The notes under the pieces were generated by a model. That model did not search any database and was not told the DNA's origin. It saw only the letters and a program-made list of their open reading frames with translations. From contig JAHEHL010000005.1 in assembly GCA_024644595.1 (NCBI GenBank), forward strand, positions 124,001 to 188,000: 64,000 nucleotides of DNA, given 5' to 3'. The position numbers were made by a program, and so were the translations under genes. Numbering within the stretch: the stretch's first letter is position 1; the number at the start of each line of letters is the position of its first letter. This DNA is from Porticoccaceae bacterium. Lineage in GTDB: Bacteria > Pseudomonadota > Gammaproteobacteria > Pseudomonadales > Porticoccaceae. Of the stretch, positions 1-8,760 are shown one piece after another.

Positions 1-1104
1 GAGTGGTTCTCGGAGGAGTCCAAGCGCGCATATGGTGACACCATTCCGCAACCGTCGAATGACAAGCGTATCGTGGTGATCAAACAGCCAGTGGGTGTGG
101 TTGCGTGCATTACGCCATGGAATTTCCCCAATGCGATGCTAACACGCAAGATTGCTCCGGCCATTGCCGCTGGTTGTGCCGTGGTCTGCAAGCCGGCTAA
201 TGCCACCCCGTTATCGGCTCTGGCATTAATGGAGTTGGCGGTCAGAGCCGGCTTCCCTCCGGGTTTGATGAACATTGTTACCGGCCGCACCACTGAGATC
301 GGTGCTGAGATAACCAGCAACCCACTGGTGCGCAAAGTGACCTTTACCGGATCCACGCCAGTTGGAAAGCAACTGATGGCGGAATGCGCGCAAACGGTTA
401 AGCGCACCTCCATGGAGCTTGGTGGCAACGCGCCTTTTATTGTCTTCGATGATGCCGATATCGACGCCGCGGTACAGGGTGCCATGGTGTCTAAATACCG
501 CAATGCCGGGCAAACCTGTGTCTGTTCCAATCGATTGCTTGTGCAAGCTGGCGTATATGATGAATTCACTCGCAGGTTAGTGGCCGCTGTCGAGCAGCTA
601 AAGATCGGCAATGGCGCCGACGATGGCGTATCGGTGGGGCCATTGATCGACGACAAGGCTGCCAACACAGTCTGTGAATTTATCGAGGATGCGGTGTCCA
701 AAGGCGCCAATGTCGTTGTTGGTGGTGGTCGCAGTGAGCTCGGTGGTTCATTTGTTGAGCCGACTATTTTGACCAATGTCAGCCGCGATATGCGGGTTTT
801 CTCTGAGGAAATCTTTGGTCCGGTGGCGCCAATTTTCAGCTTTGAAACGGAAGAGGATGTGGTCGAGATGGCCAATGACACTGAATTTGGTCTTGCTGCG
901 TATTTCTATTCGCGTGATATCGGCCGCGTATGGCGCGTTGCCGAGCAGCTCGAGTACGGCATTGTCGGCGTTAACGAGGGCATTATCTCTAATGAGATGG
1001 CGCCTTTTGGTGGCGTTAAAGAATCGGGCAGTGGCCGCGAAGGCTCCAAGTACGGTATGGACGACTATATGGATATCAAATATATCTGTATGGGTGGTAT
1101 CTGA
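1..1104 (+). CDS. gabD: NAD(P)-dependent succinate-semialdehyde dehydrogenase, 3' part
   Basis: The gene is cut by the left window edge; 367 C-terminal residues are visible and about 115 N-terminal residues are missing compared with the usual ~480. It belongs to the aldehyde dehydrogenase superfamily. The visible part shows the NAD-binding TPWNFP segment, the FTGSTPVGK turn, the catalytic general-base motif MELGGNAPF (Glu near fragment residue 139) and the nucleophile motif NAGQTC (Cys near 173). The Cys-x-Cys after GQT is typical of the GabD subgroup, which oxidises succinate semialdehyde to succinate. The class III aminotransferase that follows 96 bases downstream suggests a GABA or putrescine degradation pair feeding the TCA cycle. 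The substrate is inferred; another semialdehyde is possible. Confidence 0.85.
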   Translation, partial: EWFSEESKRAYGDTIPQPSNDKRIVVIKQPVGVVACITPWNFPNAMLTRKIAPAIAAGCAVVCKPANATPLSALALMELAVRAGFPPGLMNIVTGRTTEIGAEITSNPLVRKVTFTGSTPVGKQLMAECAQTVKRTSMELGGNAPFIVFDDADIDAAVQGAMVSKYRNAGQTCVCSNRLLVQAGVYDEFTRRLVAAVEQLKIGNGADDGVSVGPLIDDKAANTVCEFIEDAVSKGANVVVGGGRSELGGSFVEPTILTNVSRDMRVFSEEIFGPVAPIFSFETEEDVVEMANDTEFGLAAYFYSRDIGRVWRVAEQLEYGIVGVNEGIISNEMAPFGGVKESGSGREGSKYGMDDYMDIKYICMGGI

Positions 1105-1200
1105 TTAACAGGGTATCAGTCAGTATTATGTCATCCAAAATAATAGCGTGGCTCAGAACAGTAGCCTAACCCAAAACAATAATAACGAGCACAATCAATC

Positions 1201-2559
1201 ATGAGTAAGACAAATCATTTGATTTACCCGACCACCAATTTCAAGGCGATTGAACAGATCAATATAGCCCGTGGTGAGGGCTGCTATGTCTGGGATGACA
1301 AAGGCAATAAATACCTCGAAGGAATGGCCGGGCTCTGGTGCACCGCGCTGGGTTATGGCAATCAGGAGTTGATCGACACGGCCGCCGAACAGATGAAAAC
1401 ATTAACCTTTAGTCATATGTTTGGCGGCAAGACTCACCCGGTAGCGATTGAACTGGCCGACACACTCGCCGAGATGATTCCGATGCAGGATGCGATACTC
1501 TCGTTTGGCAGCTCAGGCAGTGATGCCAATGACACCCACATCAAACTGTTGCGTTACTATCACGAGGCCATAGGCAAACCGGAACGGCGTAAAATTATCG
1601 CCCGTGAACGCTCCTATCACGGTGTGACTGTCGCGGCGTCATCATTGACTGGATTGCCTGTGACTCAGAAGCACTTCGATCTACCGGTCGATGCTCTGGG
1701 TATTCTGCGCACCGATCACCCACACTATTACCGCGGCAGGCAGGGCAATGAAACGGAAGCGGAGTTTGTTGAGCGTATTGTCGGCAATCTTGAAAAAATG
1801 ATTCTGTCGGAAGGGCCCGAGACGATTGCCGCTTTTATTGCCGAGCCAATTACCGGTGCCAGCGGCGTGATTGTTCCACCCCCGGGCTATTACGAAAAGG
1901 TTCAGGCGCTGCTCAATAAACATGACATCATGTTCTGGGCCGATGAAGTGATCACCGGTTTTGGTCGCACCGGCAGCGATTTTGGTTGCACCACTATGGG
2001 CATTGAATCGCCGGATTTGATGACGTTTGCCAAGCAGTTGTCGTCGGCATATATCCCGATCAGTGCCTCGGCGATTCGCCGTGAAATGTATGATGCTATG
2101 GTCGAGCAGAGTGCGGCCGCCGGTGTCTTTGGTCATGGTTATACCTATTCAGGCCATCCGGTGGCCTGTGCCGTGGCGCTCAAAGTGCTGCAGATTTATG
2201 AGCGCGATCAGATCTTTGCAAAAGCCGCGGTGACCGGACATTACCTGCAACAACGCCTGGCAGAATTTGCCGATCATCCGCTGGTGGGCGAGGTGCGTGG
2301 GTCGGGTCTAATCGGGGCGATTGAACTGGTCGCGAATAAAGAGACCGGTGAAGCCTTTGTCGGTGGTGCAGTGGGCGGGTACCTTCAGAAAGCAGTCCAA
2401 GATGAAGGCGTGTTACTGCGTATTGTGGCGGGTTCGTCACTCGCATTCTGTCCGCCGTTGATTATCACCGAGCCACAGATTGATGAAATTATTGAAGCTA
2501 CCGGGCGCGCGTTGGATAAAACTCTCGAGCACTGTAAACAAGAACGTTTGTTAGTATGA
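1201..2559 (+). CDS. Class III PLP-dependent aminotransferase (omega-amino acid/putrescine:pyruvate type)
   Basis: This 452-residue protein is full length for the class III aminotransferase family, which moves an amino group from an omega-amine to an oxo acid. Visible landmarks are the ENGLEGMAG-like start region LEGMAGLWC (about 39-47), the phosphate-binding GSSGSDAND (about 103-111), the PLP-contact ADEV (Asp about 248) and the Schiff-base lysine in FAKQLSSAY (Lys about 278). The N-terminal layout resembles SpuC-type putrescine- or beta-alanine-pyruvate transaminases. Together with the upstream semialdehyde dehydrogenase it would convert an amine such as putrescine or GABA to an acid. The exact amine cannot be told from sequence alone. 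The cytoplasmic location is inferred from the lack of a signal peptide. Confidence 0.85.
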   Translation: MSKTNHLIYPTTNFKAIEQINIARGEGCYVWDDKGNKYLEGMAGLWCTALGYGNQELIDTAAEQMKTLTFSHMFGGKTHPVAIELADTLAEMIPMQDAILSFGSSGSDANDTHIKLLRYYHEAIGKPERRKIIARERSYHGVTVAASSLTGLPVTQKHFDLPVDALGILRTDHPHYYRGRQGNETEAEFVERIVGNLEKMILSEGPETIAAFIAEPITGASGVIVPPPGYYEKVQALLNKHDIMFWADEVITGFGRTGSDFGCTTMGIESPDLMTFAKQLSSAYIPISASAIRREMYDAMVEQSAAAGVFGHGYTYSGHPVACAVALKVLQIYERDQIFAKAAVTGHYLQQRLAEFADHPLVGEVRGSGLIGAIELVANKETGEAFVGGAVGGYLQKAVQDEGVLLRIVAGSSLAFCPPLIITEPQIDEIIEATGRALDKTLEHCKQERLLV

Positions 2560-2597
2560 CCGCGGGTTTTTAAAATACGAGTTGAGAGGCAGATAAA

Positions 2598-3059
2598 ATG
2601 ATCAGACAGATACAGGCATTTTTGATTTCGCTATTGATCGCGACGTTTTTACTGGTGACTCATACCACTGCGACCAATTTAGTATGGCTGAGCAGTATTG
2701 GCATGCCCGTGGATCTAGCGGTTAGTGTCTCGGCGCTGGTGACCGATCTAGCGGGGATGAACTCCAGAGGTGAGTTTCCTGCCTTCGGCTTGATATTTGT
2801 CGGTCTGCTGATTGCCTTTATTACCGCACGGATTATTAGTATTTGGAGCAGCCTCAAAAAGCCTTATCTCTATGCGCTGGCCGGTGGCGCAGCTATGTTA
2901 GCGATCGTTATTTTGATGCCCTTGGCATTTTATCATCTCGATATTATCGCCGGAGCCCGCACTCTGGCAGGCAAGGTCTATCTGACCTGTGCCGGTGTTG
3001 TTGCCGGGTATTATTTCGGCAGTCATCCACAACCAGGAGATTCTAATGAAAAGCACTAA
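2598..3059 (+). CDS. Four-helix membrane protein of unknown function
   Basis: I do not recognise the family. The 153-residue product has four hydrophobic stretches, roughly residues 6-28, 58-80, 92-113 and 125-143, separated by short loops, and it ends in a short polar tail. It is very likely an integral inner-membrane protein. The start ATG follows a GAGAGG ribosome site about 8 bases upstream. Its last 14 bases overlap the start of the PQQ-type sugar dehydrogenase, whose own ribosome site lies inside this gene, so the two are probably translationally coupled. A role as membrane partner, such as a quinone-side subunit or anchor for the dehydrogenase, is only an inference: no haem or quinone motif is evident. 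Confidence 0.75.
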   Translation: MIRQIQAFLISLLIATFLLVTHTTATNLVWLSSIGMPVDLAVSVSALVTDLAGMNSRGEFPAFGLIFVGLLIAFITARIISIWSSLKKPYLYALAGGAAMLAIVILMPLAFYHLDIIAGARTLAGKVYLTCAGVVAGYYFGSHPQPGDSNEKH

Positions 3060-4170
3060 AACAGGATTATTGGCTTTCAGTTCACTGCTTTGCGGTGGCT
3101 TGGTTGTCAGTGTGTTAGCAATGGCTAGCAATGATAATCTCGATACTCAAATCCTCGCCGAGGGTCTCGATCATCCTTGGAGCATGGCCTTTATTTCCGA
3201 CAGCGAGATGCTAGTAACCGAAGCATCTGGGACACTGCGTCGAGTATCGAATGGGGTGCTGGATCCACAGCCTGTAGCCGGTGTACCTGAGGTCTTATTC
3301 CGCAGCCAAGGCGGACTGTCTGAAGTGCGTATCGATCCCAATTTTTTAGACAACCAGCGCATCTATCTGTCGTTTCCAGCGCCCGATGACGAGCAACCAG
3401 AGCTCAATCGACTGCATGTCATTTCAGCCCGTCTTGAGGGCAATACACTGGTCGATCAGCAAACTATTTTCCAGTCTCACCCGCCGCGCAAGACCGCTGC
3501 CCACTACGGTGCGCGATTGGGTTTTCTCGCTGATGGCACATTGTTGATTACCTCCGGAGACGGCTTTAATTACCGCGAAAAGGCCCAGGCTCTGGATAAC
3601 CATTTTGGCAAGATCCTGCGCTTTAATACAGATGGGTCGGTTCCCCAGGATAATCCTTTTGTTAACACCCCGGGGGCACTCCCAGAGATCTGGTCATACG
3701 GCCACCGAAACCCGCAGGGGCTGGTGATTACTAACGATGGCAAGGTCTACCAGCATGAGCATGGCCCCAAAGGTGGTGATGAGCTCAATCTGATTCAGCC
3801 CGGTAACAACTATGGATGGCCCGCCATCACCTACGGCATCGATTACAGCGGCGCGATGATTTCTCCGTTTACCGAGCAGCCCGGCATGGAACAACCCCTA
3901 AAGTATTGGGTCCCCTCAATTGCTCCGGCCGGAATGACGCTTTATAGCGGCGAGATGTTCCCCGAGTGGCAGGGCAGTCTGTTTATCGCGGCGCTGGTTC
4001 CCGGTGATGTGCGACGCATTGAGATCGACGATAACCTGGTGGTAACTGAAGAAATTTTATTGTCTGAATTCGGCCGAATTCGAAATATTATTGCGGCGCC
4101 AGATGGCAGCCTGATTCTTGCCACCGACGGAAAAGAGGGCAAACTGATCAGAGTGACTGCGAAACAGTAA
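3046..4170 (+). CDS. Exported PQQ-dependent aldose sugar dehydrogenase-like protein
   Basis: The ATG at 3046 is chosen over a possible upstream start at 2989 because AGGAGA lies just before it and the protein then opens with a signal peptide (KSTKTG, then a hydrophobic stretch to about residue 27). The mature part is a six-bladed propeller of the soluble glucose dehydrogenase/YliI (Asd) family: LDHPWSMAF near the start, the AHYGARLGF segment, YGHRNPQG, HGPKGGDELN and NYGWPAITYG are family landmarks that shape the PQQ and calcium site. At 374 residues it has normal length. It would oxidise aldose sugars in the periplasm, passing electrons to the respiratory chain. It overlaps the upstream membrane gene by 14 bases. 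PQQ synthesis genes are not in the window. Confidence 0.85.
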   Translation: MKSTKTGLLAFSSLLCGGLVVSVLAMASNDNLDTQILAEGLDHPWSMAFISDSEMLVTEASGTLRRVSNGVLDPQPVAGVPEVLFRSQGGLSEVRIDPNFLDNQRIYLSFPAPDDEQPELNRLHVISARLEGNTLVDQQTIFQSHPPRKTAAHYGARLGFLADGTLLITSGDGFNYREKAQALDNHFGKILRFNTDGSVPQDNPFVNTPGALPEIWSYGHRNPQGLVITNDGKVYQHEHGPKGGDELNLIQPGNNYGWPAITYGIDYSGAMISPFTEQPGMEQPLKYWVPSIAPAGMTLYSGEMFPEWQGSLFIAALVPGDVRRIEIDDNLVVTEEILLSEFGRIRNIIAAPDGSLILATDGKEGKLIRVTAKQ

Positions 4171-4229
4171 TCAAGTATGCCTTGCCACTAAAAAAGCATT
4201 CTCCATAAAAACATAACAGGACAGATGAC

Positions 4230-5057
4230 ATGCTGAGCTCTTTCGAAAATAAAACCGTCATTATCACCGGCGCCTCGGCTGGTGTTGGCGCCGCCTGCGC
4301 GCGCACCTTTGCCGCGCTTAAAGCCAAACTGGTTCTGGTCGCCCGCGGTGAAGAGGCATTAAATAAAATTGCCGATGAACTACGTCCACAGTGTGAAGTG
4401 TTGACAGTGGTAATGAATGTGGCCAGTAATGAGGATTGTCTGGCACTGCTGGAGCAGGCTGAATCGACTTTTGGTGCAGTGCATGTGGTGGTTAACAATG
4501 CCGGTATGCACTCGCGTGGTGATCTCGAAAAAGTGCCGGTCAATGATGTCGCCGCTATGGTCGATATTAATATGCGCGCGCCGTTGTTGTTGTCAGCAGC
4601 CGCGATTCCCTATTTGCGTCGTGCCGGAGAGGGCGCAATCGTGAATGTTGGTTCGCTGGCGGGTCGCGCACCGCTGCAGGGGGCCGCCACTTATTCTGCT
4701 ACCAAGGCCGGCTTGCGTGCATTTAGTTATGCGCTGGCGGATGAATTGCGCGATAGCGGTATCAGCGTGGGGGTGGTCTCTCCGGGGCCGATCGACACGG
4801 GCTTTATTATGGATGAAATTGATCTGGTGGAAGATATTGTCTTCTCACAGCCAATGAGCAGCGCCCAGCAGGTAGCTGATGGTATTGTCGAAATTGCCGC
4901 CGGCAGACAGGTCGAAGTGGTGCTGCCTGCAGCCAGTGCCAAACTCACTCATCTGAGTTATCTGTTCCCCAATCTGCGCAGAAAGATTCGTCCTAAATTG
5001 TATGAGCAGGGTCGCAAGAACAAAGAGAAATATCGCAATCGACAGGCGACCAAGTAA
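4230..5057 (+). CDS. Short-chain dehydrogenase/reductase (SDR)
   Basis: This is a classical SDR of 275 residues. It has the NAD(P)-binding TGASAGVG (about 13-20), the NNAG structural motif (about 89-92) and the catalytic triad Ser142, Tyr155 and Lys159 in YSATK. A PG motif (SPGPIDTGF) follows the active site as expected. The C-terminus carries an extra basic tail that ends in a run of Lys/Arg and Asn, which resembles members that sit at the membrane surface, but no clear transmembrane helix is present. The substrate is unknown. It lies 59 bases after the sugar dehydrogenase and 48 bases before an alpha/beta hydrolase on the same strand, so it may be co-transcribed with either. Confidence 0.8.
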   Translation: MLSSFENKTVIITGASAGVGAACARTFAALKAKLVLVARGEEALNKIADELRPQCEVLTVVMNVASNEDCLALLEQAESTFGAVHVVVNNAGMHSRGDLEKVPVNDVAAMVDINMRAPLLLSAAAIPYLRRAGEGAIVNVGSLAGRAPLQGAATYSATKAGLRAFSYALADELRDSGISVGVVSPGPIDTGFIMDEIDLVEDIVFSQPMSSAQQVADGIVEIAAGRQVEVVLPAASAKLTHLSYLFPNLRRKIRPKLYEQGRKNKEKYRNRQATK

Positions 5058-5105
5058 GCTTCCTCGCAATCAAACCAAACCGAAACGAGCCAATGGCAGT
5101 TCAAT

Positions 5106-5876
5106 ATGAAGCTTAATTACAGGGAAGAGGGCAGTGGTCCGGCAGTGATCTTGATCCACGGTATGTTCGGTTCGCTGAGCAATCTCGGGGGGTTGGCAAG
5201 AGCGCTGGCCGAGCAGTATCGGGTGATCAGTGTCGATATGCGTAACCACGGCGACTCGCCCCATGAACTGCAAATGGATCTGCCGAGCATGGCCGACGAT
5301 ATTGTCGAGCTGCTCGACGATCTCAATCTGCCCAGCGCTATTTTGATCGGCCATTCACTGGGCGGCAAAGTGGCCATGCAGGTTGCGCTAAATAAGCCGT
5401 CGCGAGTGAGTCGTCTGGTGGTGATCGATATCTCGCCAGTTACTTACACCAGCCTACAAGATACTGCGCTCGACGCGTTGAACCGTCTCGCGGCCAATCC
5501 CGCCGCCAGCCGCGCTGAAGCAGATAGTATGATCAGTGGAAAGATCGTCGACCCCGCCACACGAGCCTTCTTGCTGAAAACTCTGGCCCGCGATGATCAG
5601 GGCCAGCTGCGCCCCAAGTTGAACCTAGCGTCGATTAATCAGAACTACGCCACCAGTTTAGTCGCCGCGCCCAGCGGTCAACCCTACAGTGGTGCCACGC
5701 TGTTTTTAAAGGGCGAGCACTCGGCCTATATCCAGCAAAAACACCGCCCGATTATCCAGCAGTTATTCCCGGCCTCGCAGGTCGAAGTAGTGGCCGATTG
5801 TGGTCACTGGTTGCACGCTGAGAAGCCGGCTGAGGTGAATGGTTTAATAGAGGCGTTTATTGGGACAAATCGGTGA
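5106..5876 (+). CDS. Alpha/beta hydrolase, YbfF-type esterase
   Basis: The 256-residue protein has the compact alpha/beta hydrolase plan of the YbfF esterase group. The oxyanion motif IHGMFGSLSN is at about 17-26, MRNHGDSPH at about 45-53, the nucleophile elbow GHSLGG has Ser at about 84, and the C-terminal catalytic histidine is in CGHWLHAEKP. No signal peptide is seen, so it should be cytoplasmic. YbfF homologues hydrolyse short acyl esters and thioesters in vitro; the physiological substrate is not known. It is followed by 85 bases without a gene and then the aminotransferase at 5962. Confidence 0.8.
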   Translation: MKLNYREEGSGPAVILIHGMFGSLSNLGGLARALAEQYRVISVDMRNHGDSPHELQMDLPSMADDIVELLDDLNLPSAILIGHSLGGKVAMQVALNKPSRVSRLVVIDISPVTYTSLQDTALDALNRLAANPAASRAEADSMISGKIVDPATRAFLLKTLARDDQGQLRPKLNLASINQNYATSLVAAPSGQPYSGATLFLKGEHSAYIQQKHRPIIQQLFPASQVEVVADCGHWLHAEKPAEVNGLIEAFIGTNR

Positions 5877-5961
5877 CAAAGTCATAAACAAATCTGTGTA
5901 GACATAGTAGAATTCCCGGCTGTCGAAACCTGCAATTTTCCCTTTGATAGGAAACCACCCA

Positions 5962-7155
5962 ATGTTTGAAAGTTTAAAGCCCTTAGCTGCTGACCCGATT
6001 CTCGGCTTGATGGCGGCTTTTCGTGAAGATCCGCGTGACCATAAAATCGATTTAGGCGTTGGCGTCTATATGAATGACCGTGGTCAAACCCCGGTGATGG
6101 ATGCGGTGAAACGTGCCGAAGCGAAACTGGCGGAGCTGGAAAACACCAAATCCTATCAGGGCATTGCTGGTGACGCCGAATACAACAGGCTGATGCTCGA
6201 ACTGCTGTTTGGCAGCAACCACAGCGTACTCGGTAGCGGCCGCGTTAAAAGCCTTCAGGCGCCCGGTGGTTCCGGCTCGCTGCGAGTTGGTGCTGAAGTC
6301 ATTCGTCGCGCCCGTCCAGAAGCCAAACTCTGGGTTGGCACACCAACCTGGCCCAATCATATCCCACTGCTCGGAAGCGCCGGTTTCGAGATCGAAGAGT
6401 ACCCCTACTATGACACGGCCACTCGCGAAGTGAAGTTTGAGTTGATGCTCGACACCCTGCGCGAGGTACCCGCCGGCGATGTGGTGCTGCTGCATGGCTG
6501 TTGTCACAACCCCACCGGAGCTGATCTAAGCAATGCGCAGTGGGATCAAATTACCGAGATCGCAATGGAGCGCGGCTTTTTACCGTTTATCGATATCGCC
6601 TACCAGGGTCTCGGTGACGGCCTTGATGAGGATGCCTATGGCGTGCGTCTGATGGCCGAGAAACTGCCGGAGTTGGTAATTGCGTCAAGCTGCTCAAAAA
6701 ACTTTGGTCTCTACCGCGAGCGTACTGGATCGATTACCTTTATCGCGCAAACGCCAGAGCAGGCGAATATTGTTGCTGGTCAGGCTATGTCGATCGCGCG
6801 CCAGATGTACTCCATGCCACCGGCTCACGGAGCACTGTTGGTCTCGTTGATTCTCGGTGACCAACAGCTTTGTGGAGACTGGAAAGCGGAGCTGGAAGAA
6901 GTGCGTCAGCGGATTATCTCCATGCGCACACTGTTGGCAGACAATATTCAAAATAATGCGCAGGGCGTCGACTTTAGCCATATTAAGCGGCAGAAGGGTA
7001 TGTTTTCGTTCTTGGGAATTACGCCCGAGCAATTGACCCGCTTACGTGAAGAGTTTGGAATCTATATTGTCTCGTCAACGCGAATCAATCTGGCCGGCAT
7101 CAACTCAAGCAACGTTGACTACTTGGCTGATTCAATTCGCACAGTGCTAGAGTAG
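5962..7155 (+). CDS. Aromatic/aspartate aminotransferase (class I)
   Basis: The start is placed at ATG 5962 because family members begin MFESLKPLAADPILGLM; an in-frame TTG six codons upstream is less likely. The 397-residue product matches the TyrB/AspC subfamily Ia in length. It shows NTKSYQGIAG (about 61-70), the pyridoxal-stacking PTWPNH (Trp about 130), the cofactor-contact CCHNPTGAD (Asn about 183), the DIAYQGLGDG segment (about 211-220) and the PLP-binding lysine in SSCSKNFGLYRERTG (Lys about 246). It transfers amino groups between aspartate or aromatic amino acids and 2-oxoglutarate. Whether it prefers tyrosine or aspartate cannot be read directly. It stands alone and converges on the shikimate kinase gene, which lies 49 bases further on the other strand. 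Confidence 0.88.
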   Translation: MFESLKPLAADPILGLMAAFREDPRDHKIDLGVGVYMNDRGQTPVMDAVKRAEAKLAELENTKSYQGIAGDAEYNRLMLELLFGSNHSVLGSGRVKSLQAPGGSGSLRVGAEVIRRARPEAKLWVGTPTWPNHIPLLGSAGFEIEEYPYYDTATREVKFELMLDTLREVPAGDVVLLHGCCHNPTGADLSNAQWDQITEIAMERGFLPFIDIAYQGLGDGLDEDAYGVRLMAEKLPELVIASSCSKNFGLYRERTGSITFIAQTPEQANIVAGQAMSIARQMYSMPPAHGALLVSLILGDQQLCGDWKAELEEVRQRIISMRTLLADNIQNNAQGVDFSHIKRQKGMFSFLGITPEQLTRLREEFGIYIVSSTRINLAGINSSNVDYLADSIRTVLE

Positions 7156-7204
7156 TTCTAGATAAGCTGCTTTGGTTAGCTGCTCTGATTAGCCGCGGGG
7201 ACAC

Positions 7205-7726
7205 CTAACCCTGAAAAGCTTCAAGTTGCCACAGCACTGAATCAAGCGTTTGCTGCAGCGACTGCTGGTCAGCGTCGATGCGAAGGTCGGCATACTTCTT
7301 ATACAGCGCTCGGCGCTCCTCAAATAACGACTCCAGGCTCTGGTTGGGTTTGCGAGCAATGCCGCGGCTATCAAAGTTGCTGATGCGCTGACGCAAAGCC
7401 GACAGCGGAACATCCAGAAAAACAATCGTCGCTGCGCTCTTTAGACGAGCCATACCGGCCGCGGAATAGACTGCACTGCCGCCAGTGGCCACTACCTTGC
7501 CGCTGATCTCCTCGGACAATAAAACCTGTTCCTCAATCTCTCGCAGCTGCAGATAGTCACTGCCGTCGAGAATTTCCTGCAGCGACTTACCTTCACGAAC
7601 CTGAATCGCCACATCAGTATCGATAAACCCCAGCCCCAATTCTTTGGCCAGCAGAATACCCACGGTACTTTTACCCGCACCCGGCATACCGATTAAAACA
7701 ACGCTATTGGATTTGTTAACAGTCAT
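7205..7726 (-). CDS. Shikimate kinase family protein
   Basis: The 173-residue protein has the shikimate kinase fold: Walker A loop GMPGAGKST at about 13-21, the shikimate-binding Asp in FIDTD (about 34-38), an Arg in LREIEEQVL, the glycine pair in VVATGGSAV and the LID arginine in RGIARKP. It would phosphorylate shikimate at the 3-hydroxyl using ATP, the fifth step of chorismate synthesis. It is not in the usual aroK-aroB operon; here it stands next to a glutathione-transferase gene, so it may be a second copy (aroL-like) or the only one. A related kinase specificity is possible because the surrounding genes do not belong to the pathway. No good ribosome site is seen before the ATG. Confidence 0.75.
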   Translation of the reverse strand: MTVNKSNSVVLIGMPGAGKSTVGILLAKELGLGFIDTDVAIQVREGKSLQEILDGSDYLQLREIEEQVLLSEEISGKVVATGGSAVYSAAGMARLKSAATIVFLDVPLSALRQRISNFDSRGIARKPNQSLESLFEERRALYKKYADLRIDADQQSLQQTLDSVLWQLEAFQG

Positions 7727-7735
7727 GCCGGCATC

Positions 7736-7879
7736 TTATCTGGAGTCCCCAGCTATGTCATCCAGAGCGATGCCGAAGGATTCAAAGAACTGGTCCAGCA
7801 ACTTATCGGCAGATTTCAGCCCACTCAAGTAAAGTCTCTCGACGTCGCTCGGGCTGACGGAATGGAGGTTTATCTCCAA
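7736..7879 (-). CDS. Possible 47-residue small protein, doubtful
   Basis: Between shikimate kinase and the transferase gene an open frame on the minus strand starts at TTG 7879 and stops at 7736. Third codon positions are mostly G or C, as in nearby real genes. The product is acidic and amphipathic, with a segment LKSADKLLDQFFESF. Against it: the start is TTG, no clear ribosome site is seen, the family is not recognised, and the last third overlaps what looks like a copy of a dispersed repeat (7739-7783). I list it only because nothing else occupies the gap. Confidence 0.2.
   Translation of the reverse strand: MEINLHSVSPSDVERLYLSGLKSADKLLDQFFESFGIALDDIAGDSR
7739..7783. repeat. Copy of dispersed GTCATCC repeat
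   Basis: The stretch contains GTCATCC followed by AGAGCGATGCCGAAGGAT, which fits the pattern GTCATCC-x-GAGCG-GxCGAAGGAT seen in degenerate form at 13028, 19101 and 60311. An imperfect left arm (TCTGGAGTC, 7739-7747) could pair with GTCATCCAGA (7757-7766). This is the most degenerate of the four copies and its assignment is tentative. Confidence 0.35.
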
Positions 7880-7892
7880 CCCATTATCACAG

Positions 7893-8540
7893 CTACAGCT
7901 TCGCTAACATCTTGGCCACCGCCGCGTCACGCTCATCATCGACCAGTTTGACCAACGGCCGCTGGGACATCAAACGCAGCCAATCGCGCAAACCATCAAC
8001 ATCATCAATAAAATTCCAATCCCAGACTTTCTTGGCAATTGGCGCTGCGACTTTAAAGCAGTAATAGGTATAGAAATCCGCAATAGTTAATTCTTCACCG
8101 AGCAGATAGGGCGAACAGCTCGCCAACCGATTAAACGCCGCAACCCCTTTAGTCACAACCGGCTTCACCTCATCAGCCACCGCCTGATTCAACGGTTTGC
8201 CAAAAAACGCGTAGCCCATCAACCGTGACGACTCGATCGCAATATATAGCTCCACCACCTTGATCAACTCGGCCATTTTCGCGCGCCGAAAGCCTTCTCG
8301 CTCAGTCATTGGCAGGTCCGGAATACAGCTCTCCAGAAAACCGAGAATAGCAGTGGTTTCGCTGAGATAACCCTCGTCAACCTCAACGCAGGGAATCTTT
8401 CCCATTGGGCTCAACTCCAGGTAGGGCTCGGCGTAAGCGGGGGCGATATAAATCTCCTCGAAGTCAAATCCCTTCTCTAACATAAACACCTTTGTCATCG
8501 CGTAATAATGACTTATGGGACTGCCGTATAACTTGATCAT
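7893..8540 (-). CDS. Glutathione S-transferase-like protein
   Basis: The 215-residue product has a thioredoxin-like N-terminal domain with the family signature SPMGKIPCVEVDEG (about 44-57, including the cis-proline) and the glutathione gamma-glutamyl contact SETTAI (about 59-64). An all-helical C-terminal domain follows, with the N-capping box LTIADFYTYY near residues 150-159. It would use glutathione to conjugate or reduce small molecules in the cytoplasm, but the substrate is unknown. The first residues lack a clear catalytic Cys, and a Ser or Tyr in SPISHYYAM may serve. It is transcribed in the same direction as the shikimate kinase gene. Confidence 0.75.
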   Translation of the reverse strand: MIKLYGSPISHYYAMTKVFMLEKGFDFEEIYIAPAYAEPYLELSPMGKIPCVEVDEGYLSETTAILGFLESCIPDLPMTEREGFRRAKMAELIKVVELYIAIESSRLMGYAFFGKPLNQAVADEVKPVVTKGVAAFNRLASCSPYLLGEELTIADFYTYYCFKVAAPIAKKVWDWNFIDDVDGLRDWLRLMSQRPLVKLVDDERDAAVAKMLAKL

Positions 8541-8760
8541 GATGAATTACTCGCGGTTAAATGAAGTAGCCAGCTCAGTATAGCGCTAGCGGTTTTATTA
8601 ATAACCAATATCAAGCATCAATCTGTCAATAAAAGACATATTCGCGTACACTCTGCCTCGCAAATTTTCGCCCTCACTGCAGTCCATCAACGCACAAGAG
8701 ATGGCTGACAGGATCAGGCGAAAAACCGAATTATCACACTATCCAAAGGAGATTCCAGCT

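Noticed and set aside
7745-7930. Plus-strand frame with a plant VQ-like motif
   Set aside because: It has no start codon before the motif, is antisense to a frame with better codon use, and part of it is a repeat copy; the similarity is probably chance.
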